Origin: JAFDVJ01 sp964487505
GTDB lineage: Bacteria > Acidobacteriota > Blastocatellia > Pyrinomonadales > Pyrinomonadaceae
Reading direction: 5' to 3'
NCBI GenBank assembly: GCA_964487505.1
Contig: CAZARD010000017.1
Coordinates: 1 to 52,311, forward strand
Length of the DNA stretch: 52,311 nucleotides
The notes beneath the pieces were generated by a model that was not told where the DNA came from, did not search any database, and saw only the letters and a program-made list of their open reading frames with translations. This document shows, in pieces, positions 1-8,067 of this stretch (positions within the stretch are counted from its first letter, which is position 1; every line of letters starts with the position of its first letter). Made by a program: the position numbers and the translations under genes.

Positions 1-560
1 CTGAGATCGTGGATCGCGCGCGCGACGAGTTCCTTTCCGGTTCCGCTTTCGCCGGTCACGAGCACCGTCGATTGGACTTCCGCCACCGTCTCGATCATTT
101 GATAGACAGCCTGCATTTTGTCGGAAGCGCCAATGATGTTGCGGACCGAACCGCGCTCGCGCTGGGCGCGCTTGAAGGCCCGGTTCTCGTGGATCAGCGC
201 TTGCTTTTCGACGGCCTTCTTGACAATAACTTTCAGTTCTTCGACGTCGAATGGCTTTTGAATGAAATCGTCGGCGCCGAGCTTGAAGGCCTCGCGCGCA
301 GTATCGACAGTCGCGAACGCGGTCATCAATACGAATCCGACGTCCGGCAGCGCCTCGCGGACAGCGTTCAGGAGCTCAATGCCGTCCATATCCGGCATCT
401 TGACGTCGGAGACGATGACGTCGGCGGCTTCGTCCTCGAGCATATATAGCGCCTCGCGGCCGTTCATCGCGGTGCGCACGCTGTGCCCGTCGGTTTCGAA
501 GACCAGTTTCAGTAGCTGACGGTAACTTTGCTCGTCATCGACAATCAACAAATTTGCCAT
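1..560 (-). CDS. NtrC-family sigma54-dependent response regulator, 3' end cut by window edge
   Basis: Reading leftwards from the ATG at 558-560, the frame stays open to base 1. It begins MANLLIVDDE, a receiver (REC) domain with the acidic pair, the phospho-acceptor Asp in IVSDVKMPDMDG and the conserved Lys in FIQKPF. A linker leads to the start of a sigma54-interaction AAA+ domain with Walker A GESGTGKE. The rest of the AAA+ domain and the expected Fis-type HTH lie outside the window. The histidine kinase at 669-2417 is just upstream on the same strand, so the two look like a two-component pair. The kinase resembles PilS, so PilR is the best guess, but NtrC, ZraR and AtoC types cannot be excluded. 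No clear Shine-Dalgarno precedes the ATG. Confidence 0.93.
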   Translation of the reverse strand, partial: MANLLIVDDEQSYRQLLKLVFETDGHSVRTAMNGREALYMLEDEAADVIVSDVKMPDMDGIELLNAVREALPDVGFVLMTAFATVDTAREAFKLGADDFIQKPFDVEELKVIVKKAVEKQALIHENRAFKRAQRERGSVRNIIGASDKMQAVYQMIETVAEVQSTVLVTGESGTGKELVARAIHDL

Positions 561-668
561 AGGAGTGTCTGCTTTCGAAATGGATGGAGAACGGCCGCGG
601 TAACCGTTGCAGTCCCATTCTGACAGAAATGCATCCGCGTTTTCAAGATTTATGTTTGGGCGGGAGTG

Positions 669-2417
669 CTACTCCTTAATGTTCAGAAAACCCTGAAGGC
701 GCGACGATTTGAATTCACGCCCTTCTGACTCCTCGTTGATCGACGGTGCCGTTTCGACCGGAAGTTCGATCGTGATCGCCGTGCCCTCGCCCTGACGGCT
801 GCGGACATTGATCGTGCCGTTGTGGTCGCGCACGATCTGATAAACGATGGAAAGACCGAGCCCGGTACCGCCGGTCGTCGATTCCGAGAACGGTTCGAAG
901 AGCTTTTCGACCTGCTCGGGCGACATCCCGCAACCGTTGTCCGAGAAGACGATCCTGACGCGGTCGTTCTTGACGCGCTCCGTCGTCACCGAAAGCTCCC
1001 CGCCTTCGGCCATCGCGTTCAGCGCGTTCCTGGAGAGGTTCCAGAAGATCTGTTTCAGCTGCGTCGGGTCGGCGGAGATCATCAGCGGTTCCGCCGGGGC
1101 ATCGTAGGCCAATTTGTGCTCGGGCTTGACGTCAGGCGAGTGCCGCAACAAGAGGAATGTCTCGGCGATCGCGTCGCGGACGTCAAGTTCCGAGAAATTG
1201 TTGACGCGCGGCCGAGCGTAGGTCAGGAAGTTCGTGATGATCTTGTTGAGTCGGTCCGACTCGCGAAGGATTATCTCCATCAGACTCGCGTTCGCCGAAT
1301 CCGGCGGCGTTTGCGTCTGCATCACCTGAATGGCGCCGCGCATCGCCCCGAGCGGATTTCGGATCTCGTGCGCGAGCCCCGCCGCGACGCGCCCGACGGC
1401 CGCGAGCCGGTCCTTGCGCCGAACGCTCTCCTCCATCCGCCTGATCTCCGTGAGGTCCTGAAACGTGATGATCAGGCCGGTCTTCTCGCCCGTTTCGCTG
1501 ATCAGAGGGGTCATCGAATAACCGATCCTCACGAAAAGCCCCTCGGGCGTCACGAGATCGGTCTCGAAGCGGGCCGGATGCTCGAGCGGGTCGCTCTGCG
1601 AAACGGAGGTCGCGATGTGCTGATCGATATCGGTGATGAACTCACGAACCGAGCGGCCGATCGTGTGTTCGGAAGTGTAGCCGGTGATCTCCGCGGCAGC
1701 CGCGTTGAACGTCAGTATTCGCCCTTCGAAATCGGTCGTGACCAGGCCGGACCGGATGGATTCGATGATCCTCTCGTGTTGGACCTGGAGCTTGGCGATC
1801 GTTTTCGTCGCCTCGCGGAGTTTCTCGCCCGACGCCTGGCGGTCGGAAAGTCTCGACGCGAGCAGACCGACGAGCAGGAACGCGATGTCGTTGAAGCTGA
1901 TGATCTGGATCGCCCGACGCGTCTCCGGCGTTGCGCCGAATGTTCCGAGCACCTCGTTTGTCGTCAGGATCGACAAGACGGTGAAGATCAGAACGCACCA
2001 AACCGCCGACAGTACCGTCTCGAGCGACGTCAGAAAGAATCCGGCGACGCTGATCAGGACGATGTAGAGCATTATGTAAGGCGACGTCAGGTCGCCCGTC
2101 CGCCAGACCAGCCAGGTGATGAGCAGCGAATCGAGAAAGAACTGGATGCGGATCTGCCAGCGGTAATTCGGGCTGAGCCGCATCAGGAAGAAATAAACGA
2201 TCGTCAGACCGACCGAGATCAGAAAGACGAAGAAAAGACCGCGGGGGAACTCGTCAAATGAGAGTTTCAGCTGCCCGCTGTTCCAGACCCAACTCGCGAC
2301 CAACAGAAGAAAGATCACGAGCAACCGCCCGATGATCAGGTTTTGGAGCTTTCGGTTGATCCGGTCTTCGGAAAGGAGTTTCTTTGCGTCATCGAACATC
2401 TCGGGCCTCTTACTCAT
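669..2417 (-). CDS. PilS-like membrane sensor histidine kinase (6 TM, PAS, HisKA, HATPase)
   Basis: A 582-aa sensor kinase. Residues about 25-190 hold about six hydrophobic segments, followed by a short coiled region, a PAS domain (about 205-325), HisKA with the phospho-acceptor His at about 350 in GLAHEIRNPLG, and an HATPase domain with an N-box (FWNLSRNALNA), DNGCGM and the glycine-rich GGTGLGLSIV. This order (polytopic N-terminus, PAS, HisKA, HATPase) matches PilS/NtrB-type partners of sigma54 activators, and the activator gene follows 108 bp downstream on the same strand. A pilin gene (16695-17114) and pilT (20310-21464) in the window support a pilus role, but the ligand is unknown. A small GGAGT-GCT-ACTCC hairpin overlaps the stop codon region. 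Confidence 0.9.
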   Translation of the reverse strand: MSKRPEMFDDAKKLLSEDRINRKLQNLIIGRLLVIFLLLVASWVWNSGQLKLSFDEFPRGLFFVFLISVGLTIVYFFLMRLSPNYRWQIRIQFFLDSLLITWLVWRTGDLTSPYIMLYIVLISVAGFFLTSLETVLSAVWCVLIFTVLSILTTNEVLGTFGATPETRRAIQIISFNDIAFLLVGLLASRLSDRQASGEKLREATKTIAKLQVQHERIIESIRSGLVTTDFEGRILTFNAAAAEITGYTSEHTIGRSVREFITDIDQHIATSVSQSDPLEHPARFETDLVTPEGLFVRIGYSMTPLISETGEKTGLIITFQDLTEIRRMEESVRRKDRLAAVGRVAAGLAHEIRNPLGAMRGAIQVMQTQTPPDSANASLMEIILRESDRLNKIITNFLTYARPRVNNFSELDVRDAIAETFLLLRHSPDVKPEHKLAYDAPAEPLMISADPTQLKQIFWNLSRNALNAMAEGGELSVTTERVKNDRVRIVFSDNGCGMSPEQVEKLFEPFSESTTGGTGLGLSIVYQIVRDHNGTINVRSRQGEGTAITIELPVETAPSINEESEGREFKSSRLQGFLNIKE

Positions 2418-2460
2418 CGATTTGACATTGCAAACGGCGTTGAACGATAAAGGATAAATT

Positions 2461-2808
2461 ATGAATCATTCAGACCAACGCCCTTGGGGAAGTTACACGA
2501 TCCTTGACGAGGGCGACGGATTCAAGGTCAAACGAATTGAAGTGTTGCCCGGAAAACGCCTGAGCTACCAGAAACACGCGCGCCGCTCGGAGCATTGGTT
2601 CGTCGTCCGTGGCACAGCTAAAGTTACATTAAACGGCGACGAAATTCTAGTTCGCGCCGGCCGCAGCATCGATATTCCGGTCGGTGCGGCCCATCGTGTC
2701 GAGAACCCCGACCCGGAGGTGCTCGTCTTCATCGAGGCGCAGACCGGCGACTATTTCGGCGAGGACGACATCGTCCGGATCGAAGACGATTTCGGTCGCG
2801 CCGCCTGA
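2461..2808 (+). CDS. cupin-domain phosphomannose isomerase-like protein (type II C-terminal domain)
   Basis: A 115-aa single-domain cupin. It starts with RPWGSYTILDEG, typical of the C-terminal isomerase part of bifunctional mannose-1-phosphate guanylyltransferase/mannose-6-phosphate isomerase (ManC/AlgA). Cupin motif 1 is visible as KRLSYQKHARRSEHW and motif 2 as IDIPVGAAHRVENP. Only the cupin is present, so it is a stand-alone mannose-6-phosphate isomerase candidate acting in the cytoplasm on sugar phosphates. AAGGA at 2450-2454 is a good Shine-Dalgarno for the ATG at 2461. It diverges from the kinase gene with only 43 bp between starts. Its substrate is inferred from family only. Confidence 0.85.
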   Translation: MNHSDQRPWGSYTILDEGDGFKVKRIEVLPGKRLSYQKHARRSEHWFVVRGTAKVTLNGDEILVRAGRSIDIPVGAAHRVENPDPEVLVFIEAQTGDYFGEDDIVRIEDDFGRAA

Positions 2809-2840
2809 AAAGGATTCCCACTCCCCCGAACGAACCGCCT

Positions 2841-4361
2841 ATGCCGACCGTTCTGGAACGTTCGCTTCCGTGGATACTGGTTTTCGCGCTTCTGATGCTC
2901 GCGATGATCGGGTATTTCGCCGTCCAGAACTCGAGGGCGCTCGACCAAGCGATCAAATGGGAGAAGAAGACGCAGACGGTGATCCTCGCTCTCGACGAGG
3001 CGCTGGCCGGCGCGATCGACGTCGAGACCGGTGGCCGCGGCTTTGTGATAACCCGCGACGATGCGTTTCTCAAACCGTTCGACGAAGGACGGCGGACCTC
3101 GCTCGAGACCATCGGCGCGCTTCGCGGTCTGCTCGGAGACAGCCCCGGTCAGGACGAACAGTTATCCTCGCTCGACCGGGCGGTGCGTGAAAAGATCCGC
3201 CATACCGAACGCTACATCGCGTATCGCAAGACGCTCGACCTCGAAAAGACCGTGGCCGAGATGCGGAAGGCCGAAGAACGGGACGTGATGGACTCGATCC
3301 GCTCGCTGGTCGCCGATATGAAGTCCGAAGAGCTCCGGCTTTTGAAGACGCGCGAGGACAATCTCCGGATCACGCTCGAGAACAATTACTGGATGATGAT
3401 CGCCGGCACGATCGCCGGCACGGGTTCGCTCGGACTGGCCGTCATCGTCGTCCTTTTCGAAATGCGAAAGCGAAGCCTTGCGGAACGGGCGCTCCGCGAG
3501 GCCAATCTCGGGCTTGAACGCCGCGTCGAAGAGCGTACCGACGAACTGAAGGACGCCAATCTTCAGCTGCTGAAAAGCGCGGACGAACGCGAGCTTCTTT
3601 TGCGGAACGAGCAGAGCGCGCGGCGCGAGGCCGAGATCGCGAATCGTCAGCGCGACGAGTTCATGGCGATGATCTCGCACGAATTGCGGACGCCGCTCAA
3701 TTCGATCCTCGGTTGGGCGCAGATATTGAAAGGCGGCGGCATCGACGAGAAAATGCAGGCGAAGGCGGTCGATACGATCATAGCGGGAGCCGAGAATCAG
3801 AGCCGCCTCATTCGTGACCTGCTTGACGTCGCGCGCATAATCTCGGGAAAACTCATACTGGAACGCGTGAGGCTGAGTCCGTCCGAGCTTTTGCGCGGCG
3901 CGGTCGAAGCGGTAAAGCCTTCCGCCGAGCAGAAGTCGATCGTCATCGGTTTTACGAGATCCGAAGCGGTCCGATCCGTCCGGCTCGACGCCGATCCGAA
4001 CCGATTGCGCCAAATTTTCTGGAATCTCCTGACGAACGCGGTCAAGTTCACGCCGGAAGGCGGCCGAATTGACGTCGCGCTCGATCATTCCGACGACGTT
4101 TTGTTCGTGACGGTCGCCGACACGGGAATCGGCATCAAACCGGATTTCCTGCCTTTCGCGTTCGAACGTTTCCGACAGGACGTCGGCGACGGGAAGAGAT
4201 CGGGCGGTCTTGGACTCGGCCTGGCGATCGTCCGGTATCTGGTCGAGATGCACGGCGGCACGGTTCGCGTCGAAAGCGAAGGCGAAGGCCGCGGCGCGAA
4301 ATTCACCGTTCAATTGCCGGCGCCGGCGTCGGATCAGGCGGAATCCGAAGCAATGATGTGA
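2841..4361 (+). CDS. CHASE3-domain sensor histidine kinase
   Basis: A 506-aa kinase with a TM helix at about 9-28, a periplasmic CHASE3 domain carrying the characteristic ETGGRGF motif at about 62-68, a second TM at about 183-207, a coiled-coil stretch, HisKA with His at about 280 in ISHELRTPLNS, and HATPase motifs (NLLTNAVKFTPEGG, DTGIGI, GGLGLGLAIV). CHASE3 senses unknown extracellular cues. No response regulator is adjacent, so it is an orphan kinase. It lies 32 bp after the cupin gene on the same strand. Its 3' end overlaps the convergent phosphatase gene by 28 bp. Confidence 0.92.
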   Translation: MPTVLERSLPWILVFALLMLAMIGYFAVQNSRALDQAIKWEKKTQTVILALDEALAGAIDVETGGRGFVITRDDAFLKPFDEGRRTSLETIGALRGLLGDSPGQDEQLSSLDRAVREKIRHTERYIAYRKTLDLEKTVAEMRKAEERDVMDSIRSLVADMKSEELRLLKTREDNLRITLENNYWMMIAGTIAGTGSLGLAVIVVLFEMRKRSLAERALREANLGLERRVEERTDELKDANLQLLKSADERELLLRNEQSARREAEIANRQRDEFMAMISHELRTPLNSILGWAQILKGGGIDEKMQAKAVDTIIAGAENQSRLIRDLLDVARIISGKLILERVRLSPSELLRGAVEAVKPSAEQKSIVIGFTRSEAVRSVRLDADPNRLRQIFWNLLTNAVKFTPEGGRIDVALDHSDDVLFVTVADTGIGIKPDFLPFAFERFRQDVGDGKRSGGLGLGLAIVRYLVEMHGGTVRVESEGEGRGAKFTVQLPAPASDQAESEAMM

Positions 4362-4879
4362 TCGACCACGGCGAGCAGCGTGTCGGCGACCAGATCCGGC
4401 GTCCGCGACAGGGAAGTTTCGTGCGCGAGGCCGTATCCGGTCCGGACGAGCGCGGTTCTGAGGCCGGCGTTGTGGCCGAGCTCGATGTCGAGGACCTTAT
4501 CGCCGACCATCCACGACCGCGCAAGGTCGATCTCGAACTCCCTTGAAGCCTGCTCGATCATTCCCAGACGAGGCTTTCGGCAGTGGCACCCTTCGTCCGG
4601 AAGATGCGGACAAAAATAGAACGCGTCGAGTTTATGCGTCAGGTCGCTCTGGATCTTGTCGTGGATCGCGTGCATATCGTCGGCCGAATAGATGCCGCGG
4701 CCGATGCCCGACTGGTTGGTCACGATAACGACCAGAAATCCGGCCGATTTGAGCCTGCGGATCGCCTCGTCGGTGTAATCGAAAAAACGTAGGTCCTCAA
4801 GCCGGTGGAGAAAGTTGACCTCTTCGATCAACGTTCCGTCCCGATCAAGAAAGACTGTCTTCAATCCTGCGGTTTCCAT
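4334..4879 (-). CDS. gmhB: D-glycero-D-manno-heptose 1,7-bisphosphate phosphatase-like HAD protein
   Basis: A 181-aa HAD-superfamily phosphatase. Motif I is VFLDRDGTLIEE at the N-terminus, motif II is VIVTNQSGIGRG, and the zinc-binding loop has CPHLPDEGCHCRKP, the Cys/His pattern of the GmhB/histidinol-phosphatase family. Motif III/IV is MVGDKVLDIELG. GmhB dephosphorylates heptose 1,7-bisphosphate on the way to ADP-heptose for LPS core. The frame stays open far upstream, but the conserved start METAGLKTVFLDRDG begins at 4879, 3 bp after the stop of the heptosyltransferase gene, so I place the start there. The operon context with a heptosyltransferase and an epimerase supports the role. Confidence 0.88.
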   Translation of the reverse strand: METAGLKTVFLDRDGTLIEEVNFLHRLEDLRFFDYTDEAIRRLKSAGFLVVIVTNQSGIGRGIYSADDMHAIHDKIQSDLTHKLDAFYFCPHLPDEGCHCRKPRLGMIEQASREFEIDLARSWMVGDKVLDIELGHNAGLRTALVRTGYGLAHETSLSRTPDLVADTLLAVVDHIIASDSA

Positions 4880-4881
4880 CT

Positions 4882-5910
4882 TCAAAACTTGTTTCCGATC
4901 ATCGCGGAGGCCTTCGCGAAAACCTCCTCGGGCGAGATCGATGTCATGCAGCGGTGATCGATCGGGCATTCGCGAAGCATGCACGGGGCGCAGTCGAATG
5001 GCTTGCGTATGATCTCGGAACCGATCGGGCGCGTCGTCCGGTCGTTCGTCGGCCCGAAGATCACGAGCGTCGGCGCGCCGACCGCCGGAGCGACGTGGGC
5101 CAAGCCCATATCGTTCGAAACTACAATATCGGCGAGGCTCAGGATCGCCGCCGCCTCCGCGAGACTCGTCGCGCCGCACAGATCGGCCGGTTTGCGCTCG
5201 GAATGCGCCCAAACCTCACGCGCGACCCCCGTCTCGGCTTTCGTCCCGAGAAGTACCACGTTCGCATCGGATTTTTCCTTGAACAGGTCGCATAATGCCG
5301 CGAATCTAAGCGCCGGCCAGCGTTTCGCGTCAGAATTCGTCGAGCCCGCGCCGAGCACGACGATCGGCCGGGACGTATCGATTCCGTGGGACGCGAGCAG
5401 ATCGAACGCTTCGGCCCGGCGGGCCTCCGAAACCGGCAACGCGGCCGAGAAAGACCGTGCGGCAGATTCCCGGCCGAGCCGCCGGGCCGCTTCGCGGACG
5501 AGATTCAAATAATACTCGCTCTCGTGGCGCTCGTCCTTCCACTTAGGGACGTCGATCGCGTCGGAAAGCAGAAAACCTCGCCCTTCTTTCGAATAGCCGA
5601 ACCGCGCCGGTATTCGCGCGAGGCTTAAGGCCAGCGCCGATTCGAACGAGTTCGTGAACAGGATCGCCGCGTCAGGCCTCTCGCTCGAAAGCAAGCGGCG
5701 CTGGGCCGCAAGGTCCCGCCGCTTCGAACCGGTCGGCCGATAGGACAAGATGCGATCGATAAAACCTGCGTCACGAAAAACGCCTTCCGCCCAGTCTCTG
5801 GTCAGAAGAAGTATCTCGGCCTCGGGAAATGTCGCGCGAAGCGTTTTGAGCGCGGGAATGGTCATCACCGCGTCGCCGACCCAGTTTGTTCCGCGGACGA
5901 CGATCTTCAT
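4882..5910 (-). CDS. waaF: glycosyltransferase family 9, ADP-heptose:LPS heptosyltransferase (WaaF-type)
   Basis: A 342-aa GT9 protein. The N-terminal VVRGTNWVGDAVMTIPAL is the typical heptosyltransferase acceptor-side start, and the C-terminal half has VVSNDMGLAHVAPAVG followed by VIFGPTNDRTTRP, the ADP-heptose-binding pattern. Cysteines near the C-terminus (DCAPCMLRECPIDHRCM) are common in WaaF-type proteins. It transfers heptose to the lipid A core at the inner face of the membrane. The start overlaps the stop of the upstream epimerase gene by one base and the phosphatase gene follows at 4879, so the three genes form one translationally coupled unit. Confidence 0.92.
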   Translation of the reverse strand: MKIVVRGTNWVGDAVMTIPALKTLRATFPEAEILLLTRDWAEGVFRDAGFIDRILSYRPTGSKRRDLAAQRRLLSSERPDAAILFTNSFESALALSLARIPARFGYSKEGRGFLLSDAIDVPKWKDERHESEYYLNLVREAARRLGRESAARSFSAALPVSEARRAEAFDLLASHGIDTSRPIVVLGAGSTNSDAKRWPALRFAALCDLFKEKSDANVVLLGTKAETGVAREVWAHSERKPADLCGATSLAEAAAILSLADIVVSNDMGLAHVAPAVGAPTLVIFGPTNDRTTRPIGSEIIRKPFDCAPCMLRECPIDHRCMTSISPEEVFAKASAMIGNKF

Positions 5911-6755
5911 CAGTGGAAAAGCGTGATCAGACCGTCTTCGAGCGAGATCGTCGGCTGCCAGCCGAGTTCCTGCTTGACGAGCGTCAGATCGGAAACATAA
6001 TTCATCGGCGCAGGTGCCGGTCGTCTCGCCTCTTCATCTATTATCGCCTGCAGCCCGGACACTTCCTCGAGTTTCCGGACCAATTCAAGGAGCGTGAGGG
6101 CGTGCGTCGCCCCGCCGCCCAAATTGTAGAGTCCGTGACGGATGACCGAATCCGCAAATGCCTCGCACGCCAGCGCCACGTCGCGCGCGTGCAGCAGATC
6201 GCGGCGCGGCGTTCCGTTGGCGGGAAGCCGCAATGGTTCACCGAGATTTATGGACTCGGCGTACCCTGCGACGAAGTTCGGCGAGTTTCCCTCGGAGTTC
6301 TTAACATAAGGCGTCGAAAGCCTGAAAATGCAGGACCGGAAATGATTCAGATGCGAATAGTACTCGACGTAACGCTCGGCGATCAGCTTCGACCATTCGA
6401 GGGGCGACTGGCCCGCATAGAGCGTCGGGCAGGATTCTGGCACTTCGGCGTAGTTGTCCGCGAACCGCCCGTAAACATCCTTGGTCGATGCGAAAATGAA
6501 CGCCGCGCCCGAGCGCATCGCCCGGAGAACATTGACCGTGCCCTCGACATTGGTCAGGAAGATGCCCTCGGAATTCGCCGGCGACTTGTCCATTTCCGCC
6601 GCCATATGGATGACGACGTCGTAATCGCCGGCGATCTGCGCATCCTGCGGGTTCAGGATATCGTGCCCCGATCTTCGGGACAGATCGTCGGCGCCAAAGT
6701 AATCGCGGATATGCGAGCCGAGATATCCGCTGCCGCCGGTGACGAGAACTTTCAT
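5910..6755 (-). CDS. NAD-dependent epimerase/dehydratase with an altered active site
   Basis: A 281-aa extended SDR. The N-terminal VLVTGGSGYLGSHI is the NAD-binding GxxGxxG loop and the protein continues with VIHMAAEMD and ASTKDVYG as in NDP-sugar epimerases. At the place of the catalytic YxxxK, where relatives read SPYGRSK, this protein reads SPLEWSK: the Lys is kept but the Tyr is Leu. It could therefore be inactive, use another residue, or have changed chemistry. First gene of the LPS-sugar operon (then heptosyltransferase and GmhB). The ATG at 6753-6755 is preferred over a TTG six bases upstream. A role in supplying an LPS sugar is inference. Confidence 0.85.
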   Translation of the reverse strand: MKVLVTGGSGYLGSHIRDYFGADDLSRRSGHDILNPQDAQIAGDYDVVIHMAAEMDKSPANSEGIFLTNVEGTVNVLRAMRSGAAFIFASTKDVYGRFADNYAEVPESCPTLYAGQSPLEWSKLIAERYVEYYSHLNHFRSCIFRLSTPYVKNSEGNSPNFVAGYAESINLGEPLRLPANGTPRRDLLHARDVALACEAFADSVIRHGLYNLGGGATHALTLLELVRKLEEVSGLQAIIDEEARRPAPAPMNYVSDLTLVKQELGWQPTISLEDGLITLFH

Positions 6756-6943
6756 AGTCAAAACGCTCCGGGAACGATGGCTTCCCGGAAAGTAGAGTTT
6801 CAGATTTCAGAGCCGATTATTCAAGTCGTGGAACGGAAGAAGACATCGCGAAGTACGGGGCCGAACTCCGACGCGCCGCGGAACGCCCGAATATCGTCGT
6901 AGACCGGAGCGATGCCGGATCTTGCCGACCGGCAAACCGCGCG

Positions 6944-7960
6944 TCACTTGTTGCTTTCAACGAGCGCCTTCATCGAATCGGCCTTGCCGACGACGATCAG
7001 CATATCGCCTTCTTCGATCGCGGTCTCGCCGACCGGATGAAAATGAAGGTGGCCCGATTTCCGGCGGATGGCGATCACGATCAGACTCAATTCGCGGCTG
7101 AGATTGGTCTCTCTGAGCCTTTTTCCGGCGAGCGGCGAATGCGCAGATACCGAAACCTCCTCGAAAACCAGGTCCAACGTCTCGGCGACGATCGAGTCCA
7201 TAAAGTCCGCGATCGCCGGCTTCAGCAACGCGCGCGCCATCGATTGGCTGCCGATGATCGTCGGCGCCACGACGCGGTTCGCGCCGGCGCGGATCAATTT
7301 GGGTTCGGCCTCTTCCTCGACCGCGCGCGCGACGATATGCATCGACTCGTTCAGGCCGCGCGCGGTGAGCACGACATAAACGTTCGCGGCGTCGTCCGGA
7401 AGGCAGGACGCGAGTCCGCTGGCGTGGCGCACGCCGGCCTGGATCAGATTCTCTTCCAGTGTCGCGTCGCCGACCAGGAAGTGATGGTTCTCGGCGCCGA
7501 GATCGGTGAGCTTTCGCTCGTCGCGTTCGATGACGACGAACGGCAAACGTTCTTTTTGAAGGTTGCGGATTATCCGCCGCCCGACCCTGCCGGCGCCGCA
7601 GACGATGAAATGATTGTTCAGCTTTTCCATTTGCTTTGATCTCCGGCGGACATCGAGCAGGTCGAGGACCTCCGATTCAACGATCGACTGAACGATGTTG
7701 GTCAATGCGAACAGGACGGTCCCGACCCCGAGGATCATGAAGGCGATCGCGAAGATTCGGCCGGAACCCGTCATCGGGGGAATATCGCCATATCCGACGG
7801 TCGTAACGGTTTGCGTTGCGACATATAGGCTTTCAAACCAAGACCAATTCTCAAAGATCCTGAAACCGACGGCGCCGAAGAGGATCATGAAAAGGACCGC
7901 CGCGGAGGCGTTGACGAGCCGCCGCCGGGTCGTGTTGGTCATGTTCAGAAAGGTGGCCAT
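6944..7960 (-). CDS. two-TM potassium channel with RCK (TrkA-N/TrkA-C) domains
   Basis: A 338-aa protein. TM1 is at about 14-33 and TM2 at about 68-90, separated by a pore loop with the K+ selectivity filter TTVGYGD. An RCK domain follows, with the NAD-binding fold FIVCGAGRVGRRII and an acidic VVIERDE strand end, and then a TrkA-C ligand-binding domain (PLAGKRLRETNL, IEEGDMLIVVG). This is the MthK/Kch-type layout: potassium flux across the inner membrane gated by ligand binding to the cytoplasmic RCK domains. It is a single-gene unit on the minus strand, divergent from the PBP gene, with no partner subunit nearby. Confidence 0.93.
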   Translation of the reverse strand: MATFLNMTNTTRRRLVNASAAVLFMILFGAVGFRIFENWSWFESLYVATQTVTTVGYGDIPPMTGSGRIFAIAFMILGVGTVLFALTNIVQSIVESEVLDLLDVRRRSKQMEKLNNHFIVCGAGRVGRRIIRNLQKERLPFVVIERDERKLTDLGAENHHFLVGDATLEENLIQAGVRHASGLASCLPDDAANVYVVLTARGLNESMHIVARAVEEEAEPKLIRAGANRVVAPTIIGSQSMARALLKPAIADFMDSIVAETLDLVFEEVSVSAHSPLAGKRLRETNLSRELSLIVIAIRRKSGHLHFHPVGETAIEEGDMLIVVGKADSMKALVESNK

Positions 7961-8067
7961 TGCGCTTCAAAATGTGAAAAACGCTAGACATCGAGTGCCT
8001 GAATTCTCTAGAATCTAGAAGGAAAACTTACGTAACTCACCCCAATTTTCATACATCTAACCCGAAA

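Noticed and set aside
822..2261. A long plus-strand open frame (479 codons) opposite the PilS-like kinase gene
   Set aside because: The translation is Arg/Asp-rich with no domain, and it lies wholly antisense to a well-supported kinase. It is a shadow of GC-biased third codon positions.
2422..2451. Promoter TTGACA-18-GATAAA for the cupin gene
   Set aside because: The -10 would overlap the Shine-Dalgarno AAGGA and give a near-leaderless mRNA, so it is not listed.
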